A stretch of 9,544 nucleotides of DNA from Planctomycetota bacterium (GCA_024278035.1 JAJRUA010000236.1:1-9544), one strand, 5' to 3'. Counted from the first letter of the stretch, positions 1 through 7,238 are shown. Notes: generated by a model not told the origin, from the letters alone. Numbers and translations are program-made.

Positions 1-2460
1 ACGATCCGTCGCTACGGCAACGCCATCGAAATCATTATCCCTCGTGCCGGTCCTTCGGACCTAGCGTTCATCAAGAAACGCATCACCGATCTCGGGCAGC
101 TCGAGTTTCGCATTACGGCCAGTCCGCAGTGGAGCGAAGACGCACCAATTATTGAAAAGGCGCTCGCTCTGAGCCCCAGCCAGAAGAGCGTTGATATCAA
201 CGGAAAGGAAGTGGCTAAGTGGGTACTGTTCGACGACCGTGAGTTCGATGAAAACGATTCACGCCTCGTGCAGCGAACCGCCGGGAATCGAAAAGAAGCG
301 CTCGTTCTGATGGACCGCTACGATGTGACGGGCCAGTACCTCACACTCGCTGCCAAAGGAATTGATGATCTTGGCAAGGCATCGGTTGATTTTACCTTCA
401 ACTCCAGTGGTGCGGCCCGGTTTGGCAAATTCACGGGCGATAACCTTCCGAACCAAGCGACCGGTGTGCATCGTTCGCTTGGCATTTTGCTGGACGAGAA
501 AATTCTCTCAGCACCCAGTCTCAACAACCGGATCACGTCGCGAGGACAAATCTCTGGTGGCTCGATGACCGAGGACGAAGTCGATTACATCATCAGCATC
601 CTCAACGCGGGTAGCCTGCCCGCCGCACTCAACAAAGAACCGATTAGCGAAGAAACGGTCAGTCCGACGCTCGGTGCGACGACGATCGAGCGTGGCAAAA
701 AGGCGATGCTTTGGTCCTTGAGCGGCGTGCTCTTGTTCATCCTGCTTTACTACAACGTCGCGGGAGTGGTGGCCTGTTGTGCCCTCGCAGCGACGATTCT
801 TCTGGTGCTCGGGTCGATGGTTGCCCTGAATGCGGCCTTCACTTTGCCCGGCTTGGCTGGTTTGGTCCTTACGGTCGGTATGGCAGTGGATGCCAACGTG
901 CTGATCTACGAGCGGATTCGTGAAGAACTCAAGAAGGGGGCTGGCCTACGGATGGCCATCCGTAACGGCTTCGACCGGGCGACGACGACCATCGTTGATG
1001 CCAATGTCACGACACTGCTCACCGGCATCGTGCTCTACACGGTCGGCACTGACCAGATTCGTGGCTTCGCGGTAACGCTCGTACTGGGCATTCTGATGAG
1101 TATGTTTACCGCCATTTTCTGTAGCCGAGTGGTGTTTGAGATCGCCGAACGGCGTCGTTGGATTAAGAACCTCAAGTTCGCGAAAATTTTGGGGGAGACA
1201 AAAATCGACTTCCTCGGTTTCCGCTGGCTGGCCATTGCAGGGTCGCTCTGCCTGATTGGCTTGGGGCTCGTCGGCGTCTTCAGCCGTGGAGTGGATATGC
1301 TCAATATCGACTTCACCGGCGGCACAAGTGTGACGATGGTCCTCAACGAGGATGCCAAAGCGCCGATCGATGAAGTCCGCGCAATCCTCGAAGAATCGAG
1401 TCTGGCGGACAAGAACTTGCTTGTCGTCGAGCGAGGGGAAACCAACACCCGTTATACGGTCAACACCAACCTCGAGAGCGTCTCAGAAACAGAGTCAGCC
1501 ATCGCCGAGGCGTTTGCCGGCGACTTACAGAGCTACTCCGTAAAAATTGGCGAACCCTCCTCGTTCGAGGAGGCGGGCGGCTATACGGGGACCGAGCTAC
1601 CGCTCACTTTCAACGAAGGTCCCGACTATGGCGACGACGACGGCCTGTCGCACGACTCGCTCGTAGCCAACTTGCGAGCGATCCTTGCTGAACAAGGTTC
1701 GCAAGGCGTGTTGCCACAGCTTACCAATCCGAACTACTCGGAAGGAAGCAGCCAACGGTTCAAAGAGTGGACCCTCCGGCTTGGCTTAGGTGAAGCAAAA
1801 ACGGTGGCCGTGGCCGAGGCGCTCAAGGCGTCGCTTGAAGCGGAGCCGCTCTTCCCGCTCGCGAACAAGATCGGTGGCCAGGTCGCTTCCGACCTCCAAG
1901 AGAAGGCGATCTACGCCGGCTTGGTGAGTATCCTGGGGATTATCGCTTACCTTTGGTTCCGATTCCAAAGTGTGAACTTCGGTATCGCAGCGGTGATTGC
2001 TGTGGTTCACGACGTGTTAGTAACGATCGGAGCCTTGGCCCTGTCGAAGTGGATTGTTTCTGCCTCGCCCGCCTTAGCTGCATCGTTACAGATTGAGTCG
2101 TTCCAAATAGGTCTGCCGATCGTGGCAGCCTTGATTACGGTGATAGGTTATTCGCTAAACGATACGATCGTCATTTTCGACCGGGTGCGTGAAGTGCGTG
2201 GCAAGAGCCCAAAAATCACGAAAGACATGGTGAACCTCAGCGTGAACCAAACCTTGAGCCGGACGTTGCTCACCTCGATCACGACGTTGATTGTGGTGGC
2301 GATTCTCTATTGGTTCGGTGGTCCTGGTATCCACGGTTTTGCATTCTCGCTAGTGATTGGCGTGATCGTTGGTACCTACAGCACCGTGTTCATTGCTTCG
2401 CCCGCCCTGTTGTGGTTGGCGGGGGATGAAGCTCCTGCGGGCACCCCCAGCGACGAATAA
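1..2460 (+). CDS. secDF: SecDF fused protein-export translocase subunit, 5'-partial
   Basis: The frame is open from base 1 to the TAA at 2458-2460 (819 residues), so the true start lies upstream. SecDF uses the proton gradient to pull proteins through SecYEG in the inner membrane. Residues 1 to about 232 are the SecD periplasmic P1 region, ending in a head that includes ILLDEKILSAPSLN. About 235-380 holds the SecD membrane bundle with GMAVDANVLIYERIREEL at 293-310; D297 matches the transport Asp. The SecF half starts with a membrane segment near 408-428 and the DFTGG motif (438-442), then a periplasmic region to about 634, and a second bundle with GYSLNDTIVIFDRVRE at 716-731; D721 and R754 match the conserved SecF Asp and Arg. 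SecD and SecF are fused in one chain. The SecF periplasmic loop is long (about 205 residues) with an acidic patch near 538-550. Identity is very secure. Confidence 0.97.
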   Translation, partial: TIRRYGNAIEIIIPRAGPSDLAFIKKRITDLGQLEFRITASPQWSEDAPIIEKALALSPSQKSVDINGKEVAKWVLFDDREFDENDSRLVQRTAGNRKEALVLMDRYDVTGQYLTLAAKGIDDLGKASVDFTFNSSGAARFGKFTGDNLPNQATGVHRSLGILLDEKILSAPSLNNRITSRGQISGGSMTEDEVDYIISILNAGSLPAALNKEPISEETVSPTLGATTIERGKKAMLWSLSGVLLFILLYYNVAGVVACCALAATILLVLGSMVALNAAFTLPGLAGLVLTVGMAVDANVLIYERIREELKKGAGLRMAIRNGFDRATTTIVDANVTTLLTGIVLYTVGTDQIRGFAVTLVLGILMSMFTAIFCSRVVFEIAERRRWIKNLKFAKILGETKIDFLGFRWLAIAGSLCLIGLGLVGVFSRGVDMLNIDFTGGTSVTMVLNEDAKAPIDEVRAILEESSLADKNLLVVERGETNTRYTVNTNLESVSETESAIAEAFAGDLQSYSVKIGEPSSFEEAGGYTGTELPLTFNEGPDYGDDDGLSHDSLVANLRAILAEQGSQGVLPQLTNPNYSEGSSQRFKEWTLRLGLGEAKTVAVAEALKASLEAEPLFPLANKIGGQVASDLQEKAIYAGLVSILGIIAYLWFRFQSVNFGIAAVIAVVHDVLVTIGALALSKWIVSASPALAASLQIESFQIGLPIVAALITVIGYSLNDTIVIFDRVREVRGKSPKITKDMVNLSVNQTLSRTLLTSITTLIVVAILYWFGGPGIHGFAFSLVIGVIVGTYSTVFIASPALLWLAGDEAPAGTPSDE

Positions 2461-2468
2461 GGCGATAG

Positions 2469-2487
2469 CCTCGCCATCCTGGCGAGG
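2469..2487 (+). other. Perfect 8-bp hairpin just after the secDF stop
   Basis: CCTCGCCA at 2469-2476 and TGGCGAGG at 2480-2487 are perfect reverse complements around a three-base loop, starting eight bases after the secDF stop codon. No T tract follows, so it is not a canonical intrinsic terminator. It may stabilise the 3' end of the mRNA or assist Rho-dependent ending. Confidence 0.55.
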
Positions 2488-2498
2488 AATCCACTGAA

Positions 2499-2530
2499 CC
2501 ACCTTGCACCTTCTACCGTAGGTGGGGTGG
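2499..2530 (+). terminator. Second hairpin after secDF, weak terminator candidate
   Basis: CCACC (2499-2503) pairs with GGTGG (2526-2530) and CACC (2507-2510) with GGTG (2521-2524), with an internal bulge and a ten-base loop. The sequence CGTCG and then TTTT follow directly. The T run is short, so termination here is a guess. Confidence 0.3.
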
Positions 2531-2611
2531 CGTCGTTTTACGATGCCATGAGGACGGATCGCCTGTGAGGTTTTCTTAACCCGCACGGTTTGCCAGAGGG
2601 AGACCCGCGTA

Positions 2612-2634
2612 AGCAAAACAAAGTTCGTTTTGCT
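2612..2634. repeat. Perfect 8-bp inverted repeat in the secDF-LysM gap
   Basis: AGCAAAAC at 2612-2619 and GTTTTGCT at 2627-2634 are exact reverse complements separated by seven bases. No T tract follows on either strand. Role unknown; it could be a protein-binding site or part of a dispersed repeat. Confidence 0.45.
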
Positions 2635-2803
2635 AGCGGTGCTATCGCCTCGGGGCCGATCTTTGTCATTACGGAGAGAGACGCGCGCCCGGACCGGATG
2701 CACTCAGGGCCGCTCATAAGTTCACGGACGAGCCACACACCACAAGCGCCGTTATCGTGCGAGCGCCCCGCCACGGGGTCACGCCGACGGTGCCCCTAGG
2801 ATT

Positions 2804-2807
2804 GAGG
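2804..2807 (+). promoter_or_regulatory. Ribosome-binding site that decides the LysM gene start
   Basis: GAGG lies six bases before the GTG at 2814. The earlier in-frame GTG at 2757 has no such site and would add 19 residues of arginine/proline-rich sequence in front of an otherwise clean membrane anchor, so 2814 is preferred. Confidence 0.65.
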
Positions 2808-2813
2808 TACGCC

Positions 2814-3986
2814 GTGACCGAATTATCGAAATTATTCTCTACCGTTCTTTTGCTCGCCGTCGGGTTCTTGGGGGCCTCGCTGTTTGGCCCGCCTGAGCTT
2901 GCCGAACGACTCATGGGCCAATGGGCCGCACCGCCGGTCAGCCAAGCGGAAGGATTACGCCCGCTCAGTCCCGATCCAAGGGGGGCTGGCCCATGGGCAA
3001 CTCCGGCGGCCCAAGTTGCATCAGCCCCTGTCCCGACGAGCCCTGCCCCGACGAGCCCTGCCCCGACGAGCCCTGTCCCGACGCCCCATGCGGTGGCAAG
3101 CTTTGTGCCCGTTCCTTTACCCGCTCAACCGCCCACCGCATGGCAGACCCCTAACTTTACAAAAGAAACCGACGCGAAGGAGACCGACTTGCTGTCGGGC
3201 CCTTCGGCTGATTTTAATGCTTGGCTAGGGGCGGCAGGCAACGGGTCGGATCGAGAGAACGCAGCGGCACCCGTCGCCTCGTTCCGGCTCCGCCGACAAG
3301 ATGCGGCCGTGGCTCCCGTTGCCGGTTTCGGTGAACTCGCCCCGTCTCAAGCAACCCCATCCCAAGCGATCATGCCCCAAGCGGCCGTTGCGTGGCTACC
3401 ACCGCGCGACGTGGCGGCATCAAAAACGGCGGGCCCTTCTTTGTTCGCTGCTGCGGGGAGTGAACAGACGAGTGAGCAAGCTGCTGGCGATGCTTGGGGC
3501 GTTTGGGGCACCAACTCGCAGCCAGACGCCTCGGCCCGTTTTCCCGCCCAACTGGGGCCCTCTCCCCTGGATAATTCAAGGCGGACTTACGAAGCGGGCT
3601 ACGCACCGGTTGCTCGGTTGGCTACGCAAGACAACTACGGCACGCATGTCGTAACCGATGGCGATACGTTGCTCGACCTGGCGAAACGTTATTGGGGCGA
3701 TGCCAGTCGGGCAGAAGAGCTTTACCAACTGAACCGTGATCGGCTCGATCATCCGGATCTCTTGCCAATCGGTATTGTCTTACGAGTCCCCAACGAACCT
3801 CGCCGGACGAAGCCTATCGTAAGCGATTGGTCACAGCAGCCACCGGAGCGAAACGGCCCGTTCTCTACCGTCTCGAAAGGAACCACGACGTGGGACGAAC
3901 CTTCGCGATTGGTTCCCCTTGGGGACCCCAGTGAGATGCCCGCCCGCTTGCCGGACGCAAAGTACGCCGACGAATGGTCGTGGTGA
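2814..3986 (+). CDS. Membrane-anchored LysM domain protein with proline-rich spacer
   Basis: The product has 390 residues from the GTG at 2814. Residues 6-25 (LFSTVLLLAVGFLGASLFG) form one hydrophobic helix, a signal anchor rather than an obvious cleaved signal. A long low-complexity Pro/Ala/Gln-rich region follows, including a PTSPA repeat at residues 73-90. One LysM domain occupies about residues 278-326, with the GDTLLDLAKRYWGD core, an LNRDRL segment and the closing IGIVLRVP. LysM domains bind N-acetylglucosamine-containing polymers such as peptidoglycan, so this is probably an inner-membrane protein reaching into the wall. The C-terminal 60 residues are polar with no domain I recognise. 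It follows secDF on the same strand but 353 bases away, so co-transcription is doubtful. LysM assignment is firm; precise role is unknown. Confidence 0.88.
   Translation: MTELSKLFSTVLLLAVGFLGASLFGPPELAERLMGQWAAPPVSQAEGLRPLSPDPRGAGPWATPAAQVASAPVPTSPAPTSPAPTSPVPTPHAVASFVPVPLPAQPPTAWQTPNFTKETDAKETDLLSGPSADFNAWLGAAGNGSDRENAAAPVASFRLRRQDAAVAPVAGFGELAPSQATPSQAIMPQAAVAWLPPRDVAASKTAGPSLFAAAGSEQTSEQAAGDAWGVWGTNSQPDASARFPAQLGPSPLDNSRRTYEAGYAPVARLATQDNYGTHVVTDGDTLLDLAKRYWGDASRAEELYQLNRDRLDHPDLLPIGIVLRVPNEPRRTKPIVSDWSQQPPERNGPFSTVSKGTTTWDEPSRLVPLGDPSEMPARLPDAKYADEWSW
3032..3076 (+). repeat. Three tandem 15-bp repeats inside the LysM gene
   Basis: Three consecutive copies of CCCGACGAGCCCTGC (3032-3046, 3047-3061, 3062-3076, the last with one end change) are followed by a partial copy to 3083. 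Each unit encodes one PTSPA pentapeptide of the spacer and is a multiple of three, so copy number can change without breaking the frame. Confidence 0.9.
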
Positions 3987-4002
3987 AAAGTAGTCGGCAG
4001 TA

Positions 4003-4127
4003 AGGCGAGCCGTCGGCGTCAGCCGCCGGAGGTTTTACAGCGGGTACCTTGTTTCAAAAGTCGCATTGACTCAGGGGTCGAAACCTCCGGCGGCTTACGC
4101 CAACGGCTCGCCTACAGCATTTTTTTT
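4003..4127. terminator. Long inverted repeat with T tract between convergent genes
   Basis: Arms at 4003-4035 and 4081-4113 are reverse complements over 33 bases with two mismatches (at 4014 and 4020), around a 45-base centre. Eight T residues follow at 4120-4127, seven bases after the right arm, giving a terminator shape for the + strand LysM gene. For the - strand permease the flanking A run is only four bases (3987-3990), so termination there would be weaker. Each arm carries GGCGAGCCGT-GGCGT-AGCCGCCGG, a core also seen in altered form at 8065-8091, so this is probably a dispersed repeat family recruited as a terminator. Confidence 0.75.
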
Positions 4128-4135
4128 CGTCACTG

Positions 4136-5890
4136 TCACTCCGTTCGGTTGAGTCTCGCAAGGGCTAAGCCCGTGGCCAAGAACGCTAAGATCGCATAGC
4201 CAAGAATGCCAATCACATAAGTGGCAAGAAAGGAGGCGTCACCGATATCGAACTGCGAAATGATGGGAGCGACGAAAAGAAAGGGAACGCAGGACGCGAA
4301 GAGAAGTGTTGCTTCGTCACCATGGATGCCCAGCATCATGACGAAAGGAAAGGCAAACGGCAAATAACCTCCGCCGATGCCGACCAGCACACCGATCGTG
4401 ATGCCAATCGCTTTGACCGAACTCTTGCACCAGAGCGAGATCAACAAGCCAACGGCCGTTACGGCCCAGCCGACGACGACCGTCGTTAGCAACACGCCAA
4501 GTGCCGCCAGAAAGGCACCGGGCCGAACGATCATTCCCGTCGCAGGAACGATGACAATCGCCAGCAAGGCCCAGCGGTAGGCCCCGAGGTTGCCCAGCAA
4601 TTTGCCGAAGAGAATCTCCTCGGCGGAGAGGGGCGTTGCGAGGAGCGAAAGCCAAGTCTCCCGCTCTTTTTCATAGGTAATCAGCCCCGCCGCCCGGCAG
4701 CCGAGTAGCAGGAGAATAATGGGGCCTAAAAAGCCAATCATTATCGCGGCGAATTGAAAGTATTCTTCCCAGCCATCGGCACGGGACGAAGTGATCGCGA
4801 GCCAGAGATTGGCGCCGATCATAATAACAAAGCAAAGGACCGCCAACCCTTCTCCGACACGTCGTCGCCAAGGGTTGATTTTGGCAGAGGCGGTACTTCC
4901 AAAACGCAGTTCTTTCCAAAGGAGGGGGTTGTTCTCCCAGGGGGAGAAGCTCTTACGGCTATGCGATGCTTGCTTCTTGGGGGAATCGGTTGGGCCAGCG
5001 GCGTTGAGGTGAACTCGCCGAATGGCAAAGATGCTGAGCGCCAGACAGGCCGCGGCCAACAGGAGCTGGCCGGCGATCATGCGCCCAATCACAGGTAGAT
5101 CAAGATCCACCCCCAGCACGCCACCCGAGATGCCCGCAGCGGTTCCGAGCATATGAATCGGGTTGATGATGAGCAAAGCCTTCACAAGAGGCCCCAGTAT
5201 CCAAAGAGTGAACCAATCGACGGCGCCGCTGAGAGGGCCCGTTGAAGGAACGGCCAGATTGATGAACCAATGGAACCCCTGCAAAATCACGGGCGCAAAA
5301 AAGAGAAGAAAGACTCTCCCATAGGCGCGTGGCACGGCGTCCCGGGCCCGTTCGCACCAAGTGGAGACGGCAATGGAAATCGCAGCGACAAGCGTTGCCG
5401 TACTGGCGAGCGTTGCAAAGTGAATCAGCACCAAATCACCTGGCACGCCGCCGAGCAGACGAAAGATCGCCAGCAAAGGGAACGCCGCCAAAACGATCTG
5501 TCCGACCGTCAGCAACCGCGCGACGAGTTTGTCGAGCACGATTTCGCTGTTGGATAAATCGGTAGCAAACAAATACTCAATCGTCCGCCGTTCTCGCTCG
5601 GTCGCAATCGCCCCGGCAGCGATGGCGGGCGTAATAAAGAGCACACCCAAGAGGGTCCACCAGGCGAAGCTCGCATAAAACTGTGCCGTGAGCCGGCTGA
5701 CAGCAGCAATCGAAAGGCCCCCCTCAGGCGAAGCCGCCCCTCCATCGAAGACAACAAAAGCGTTAGCCGCCATGTAGCCCATGGCGAGCAGCGCCAGCAA
5801 AATCGCCCCGACAAACACCCGCAGCACCATATAGCGGCGCTTGCGCCCCGCGGCGAGCATCTCATGACGAAAAACCGGACCGAGCGGCAT
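4136..5890 (-). CDS. ABC-2 type transporter permease with two tandem halves
   Basis: The product has 584 residues and roughly a dozen hydrophobic segments, so it sits in the inner membrane. It is built as a tandem duplication. Half one begins with PVFRHE (5-10) and carries ERERRTIEYLFATDLSNSEI at 98-117; half two begins with NPLLWKE (321-327) and carries EKERETWLSLLATPLSAEEI at 407-426. This E-(K/R)-E-R-x-T, LLATxLS, EI pattern is the coupling segment typical of ABC-2 permeases. A polar linker (about 295-320) joins the halves. No ATPase subunit is encoded in the window, so the substrate is unknown; an unlinked ATPase must be assumed. ATG 5890 is preceded by an in-frame TAG and by AGGA (complement of 5898-5901) at seven bases. 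The gene is convergent with the LysM gene. Confidence 0.9.
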   Translation of the reverse strand: MPLGPVFRHEMLAAGRKRRYMVLRVFVGAILLALLAMGYMAANAFVVFDGGAASPEGGLSIAAVSRLTAQFYASFAWWTLLGVLFITPAIAAGAIATERERRTIEYLFATDLSNSEIVLDKLVARLLTVGQIVLAAFPLLAIFRLLGGVPGDLVLIHFATLASTATLVAAISIAVSTWCERARDAVPRAYGRVFLLFFAPVILQGFHWFINLAVPSTGPLSGAVDWFTLWILGPLVKALLIINPIHMLGTAAGISGGVLGVDLDLPVIGRMIAGQLLLAAACLALSIFAIRRVHLNAAGPTDSPKKQASHSRKSFSPWENNPLLWKELRFGSTASAKINPWRRRVGEGLAVLCFVIMIGANLWLAITSSRADGWEEYFQFAAIMIGFLGPIILLLLGCRAAGLITYEKERETWLSLLATPLSAEEILFGKLLGNLGAYRWALLAIVIVPATGMIVRPGAFLAALGVLLTTVVVGWAVTAVGLLISLWCKSSVKAIGITIGVLVGIGGGYLPFAFPFVMMLGIHGDEATLLFASCVPFLFVAPIISQFDIGDASFLATYVIGILGYAILAFLATGLALARLNRTE

Positions 5891-5922
5891 AGTAGCGTCC
5901 TAAAGAAAAAGGGAACGCCCGC

Positions 5923-5928
5923 ATTGTA
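5923..5928 (-). promoter_or_regulatory. Possible -10 element for the ABC permease
   Basis: On the - strand TACAAT lies 33 bases before the permease ATG. It is identical to the -10 proposed for the serine acetyltransferase leader. No good -35 hexamer is visible 16-18 bases upstream, where the inverted repeat begins, so this is weak. Confidence 0.3.
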
Positions 5929-5939
5929 CCGCAATCATT

Positions 5940-6054
5940 GAAGAAGAATTAGACGCGGATTAAAGAGATTTACACGGATAACACTTTTTTTATCCGCGTT
6001 GATCCGCTCAATCCGCCCAGTATTTTTACACTGCTCCGCGTCTAATTCGTCTTC
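5940..6054. repeat. 115-bp inverted-repeat element with nested CGCGGAT-type motifs
   Basis: A 20-base arm at 5940-5959 (centred on AATTAGACGCGGA) is the reverse complement of 6035-6054 with one mismatch. Inside, CGGATAA (5975-5981) pairs with TTATCCG (5990-5996), and further GCGGAT/ATCCGC half-sites recur, so the whole can fold as a nested hairpin. It fills the gap between the permease and the acetyltransferase. It resembles dispersed repeats made of CGCGGATTAA/CACGGATAA units found in many bacterial genomes; membership of a specific family was not tested. A terminator role for the acetyltransferase transcript is possible but there is no clean T tract. Confidence 0.7.
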
Positions 6055-6072
6055 AAATTCGTCTTCAAATTC
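6044..6072. repeat. 12-bp tandem repeat over the acetyltransferase stop codon
   Basis: AATTCGTCTTCA is repeated exactly at 6044-6055 and 6056-6067, and AATTC starts a third copy at 6068-6072. The first copy overlaps the right arm of the neighbouring inverted repeat. The TCA at 6065-6067, read on the - strand, is the TGA stop of the acetyltransferase gene, so the repeat contains the end of the coding region. Confidence 0.85.
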
Positions 6073-7051
6073 CCGCGGCCGCTTGATCGTTACGGAGACG
6101 CAGGCGAGGCTTTTCGAGGACAACCGTTGTGCCAGGGTTAACACTTTTGGTGAGCCAAACGCTCGATCCGATGACCGAGTTCTTTCCCACGACCGTCTCT
6201 CCGCCAAGAATCGTGGCGTTGGCGTATACGACCACACCCTCTTCAATCGTTGGATGTCGTTTTTGATCGCGGACAAGCGATCCGGACTCGTCCGTATCGA
6301 ACGAGAGCGCGCCGAGCGTCACACCTTGATAAAGCTTAACGTGCGAGCCGATCAAGCAGGTCTCGCCAATGACGACGCCCGTGCCGTGGTCGATGAAAAA
6401 CGAAGGGCCGATCGTTGCGCCGGGGTGGATGTCGATGCCGGTTCGGCTATGCGCCCATTCGGTCATCATGCGCGGGATGAACGGAATGTTGAGTTCGTAC
6501 AGCAAGTGCGCCAGCCGATAGACGGTGATTGCCTCAAGGCCCGGGTAGCAGAAGATCACCTCATCGGCCCCTTGGCACGCCGGGTCGCCATCGTAGGCAG
6601 CTTGCACGTCGGTCGCGAGGACGGCACGCAGCTCCGGAAGCCGATCAAGAAACAGCAATGTTTTCGCTTGGCCCAGCGCTTCGTAGTCCTCGGCATTTTC
6701 GCAATCGCCGACGAGGCCATCGCGCACCGCTTCGTGCCGCAATGCGCGGCCAATTTGTTCGGTCAACTGGTCATGGAGCCGGTCCACAAGGTCACCAATG
6801 TAGTAACCGATGTTGCCACGATGAAGCCCTTCGCGCTGGCGATAGCCCGGGTACAGGACCTCCATCAGCTCACCAATGATCGAAAAGACTTCGCACTGCT
6901 TGGGCAGGGGGCAATGATCAAGGTGGTTCAGCCGCGGAATCGCTTTCCCGTCGTCCGTCGCTTCCTTGCAGCTTTCCAGTTGGTAGGTGGCGACGATGCG
7001 TTCGGTGAGCCGAGGAAGCTGGTCATCTTTGAGTCGAAAATCGGTAGCCAT
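6065..7051 (-). CDS. cysE: Serine O-acetyltransferase, long EpsC-like form
   Basis: This 328-residue enzyme transfers acetyl from acetyl-CoA to L-serine, giving O-acetylserine for cysteine synthesis in the cytoplasm. The N-terminal half is alpha-helical; the C-terminal part from about 205 is a left-handed beta-helix of hexapeptide repeats. The catalytic Asp and His are visible in [11 protein letters not shown] (D207) and [12 protein letters not shown] (H222), followed by YQGVTLGA (241-248) and RHPTI (265-269). The usual GxPAR tail is replaced by [16 protein letters not shown], so feedback inhibition or binding to cysteine synthase may differ from the E. coli enzyme. The start is fixed at 7051 by an in-frame TGA twelve bases upstream; the ribosome-binding site is weak (GAAGAG). 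A candidate attenuator precedes it. The symbol refers to the family; epsC is an equally valid label. Confidence 0.93.
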   Translation of the reverse strand: MATDFRLKDDQLPRLTERIVATYQLESCKEATDDGKAIPRLNHLDHCPLPKQCEVFSIIGELMEVLYPGYRQREGLHRGNIGYYIGDLVDRLHDQLTEQIGRALRHEAVRDGLVGDCENAEDYEALGQAKTLLFLDRLPELRAVLATDVQAAYDGDPACQGADEVIFCYPGLEAITVYRLAHLLYELNIPFIPRMMTEWAHSRTGIDIHPGATIGPSFFIDHGTGVVIGETCLIGSHVKLYQGVTLGALSFDTDESGSLVRDQKRHPTIEEGVVVYANATILGGETVVGKNSVIGSSVWLTKSVNPGTTVVLEKPRLRLRNDQAAAGI

Positions 7052-7079
7052 TGAGGTGTCTCTTCAGGGGGCTTCCAGG

Positions 7080-7106
7080 AAAAAATCGCGGCCCCGTGGG
7101 ACGCGA
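7080..7106 (-). terminator. Intrinsic terminator in the serine acetyltransferase leader
   Basis: On the - strand UCGCG (7106-7102), a U-C mismatch, and CCC (7100-7098) pair with GGG (7094-7092) and CGCGA (7090-7086) around an ACG loop. Six U residues follow at once (7085-7080). This is the canonical Rho-independent shape. It lies 28 bases before the ATG of the gene it precedes and about 130 bases after the proposed transcription start. It could also end read-through from the yqgE-family gene. Confidence 0.72.
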
Positions 7107-7177
7107 AGAATAACCAATACAAGAAAGGCATCTGCCGCAAAAGGCATGACAGCAGTGCCAGCACTCAGGTTCCCGCG

Positions 7178-7231
7178 CTAGGCGGGGCCCATACAGAGAC
7201 AGCCGAAGAAGTGAGTGCCGTGGTGGTTCAT
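7178..7231 (-). CDS. Putative leaderless Cys-containing leader peptide, 17 residues
   Basis: The ORF reads MNHHGTHFFGCLCMGPA and ends in TAG. Two TGT cysteine codons (7201-7199 and 7195-7193) flank one Leu codon near the end. The ATG begins seven bases after a TACAAT -10 element, so transcription would start at or one base before it, and translation would need no ribosome-binding site. It precedes a terminator and the gene for the enzyme committing serine to cysteine synthesis. Leaderless cysteine-containing small ORFs upstream of sulfur-metabolism genes are known in mycobacteria; applying that model here is inference. GGCCCCG (7189-7183), just after the Cys codons, can pair with a local hairpin partner or with the terminator stem. 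Such a short ORF could arise by chance, so coding status is unproven. Confidence 0.6.
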   Translation of the reverse strand: MNHHGTHFFGCLCMGPA

Positions 7232-7238
7232 AGCAACA

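Larger units (their letters stand above)
2461..2813. other. 353-base gap between secDF and the LysM gene
   Basis: I see no convincing gene here; the short frames on both strands lack recognisable domains and a ribosome-binding site. What it does hold is three hairpins (2469-2487, 2499-2530, 2612-2634), listed separately. The stretch around 2520-2620 has the look of non-coding planctomycete intergenic repeats (GGTGGGGTGGCG, then GGGAGACCCGCG), but that resemblance is from memory and unverified. No clear sigma70 promoter for the downstream gene was found. Confidence 0.5.

Noticed and set aside
1035..1448. 137-codon frame on the - strand inside secDF
   Set aside because: Fully antisense to conserved SecD/SecF membrane segments; a shadow of codon bias.
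211..2460. SecDF starting at the GTG at 211
   Set aside because: The frame is open back to base 1 and bases 1-210 encode recognisable SecD P1 sequence, so 211 is an internal codon.
2350..2703. 117-codon frame on the - strand over the secDF end and following gap
   Set aside because: It overlaps the SecF membrane region antisense and has no recognisable domain; the gap portion looks like non-coding repeat.
2757..2813. Upstream GTG start adding 19 residues to the LysM protein
   Set aside because: It has no ribosome-binding site and would put an arginine/proline-rich tail before the membrane anchor; the GTG at 2814 has GAGG at six bases.
5935..6276. Alternative frame with repeated [10 protein letters not shown] at the acetyltransferase end
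   Set aside because: The repeat comes from the 12-bp tandem DNA repeat in a shifted frame; the acetyltransferase frame itself is intact to its TGA at 6065.
5999..7054. 351-codon open frame on the + strand
   Set aside because: It lies wholly opposite the serine acetyltransferase gene, whose hexapeptide repeats and catalytic residues are unmistakable; the + frame has no domain and reads as an antisense shadow.
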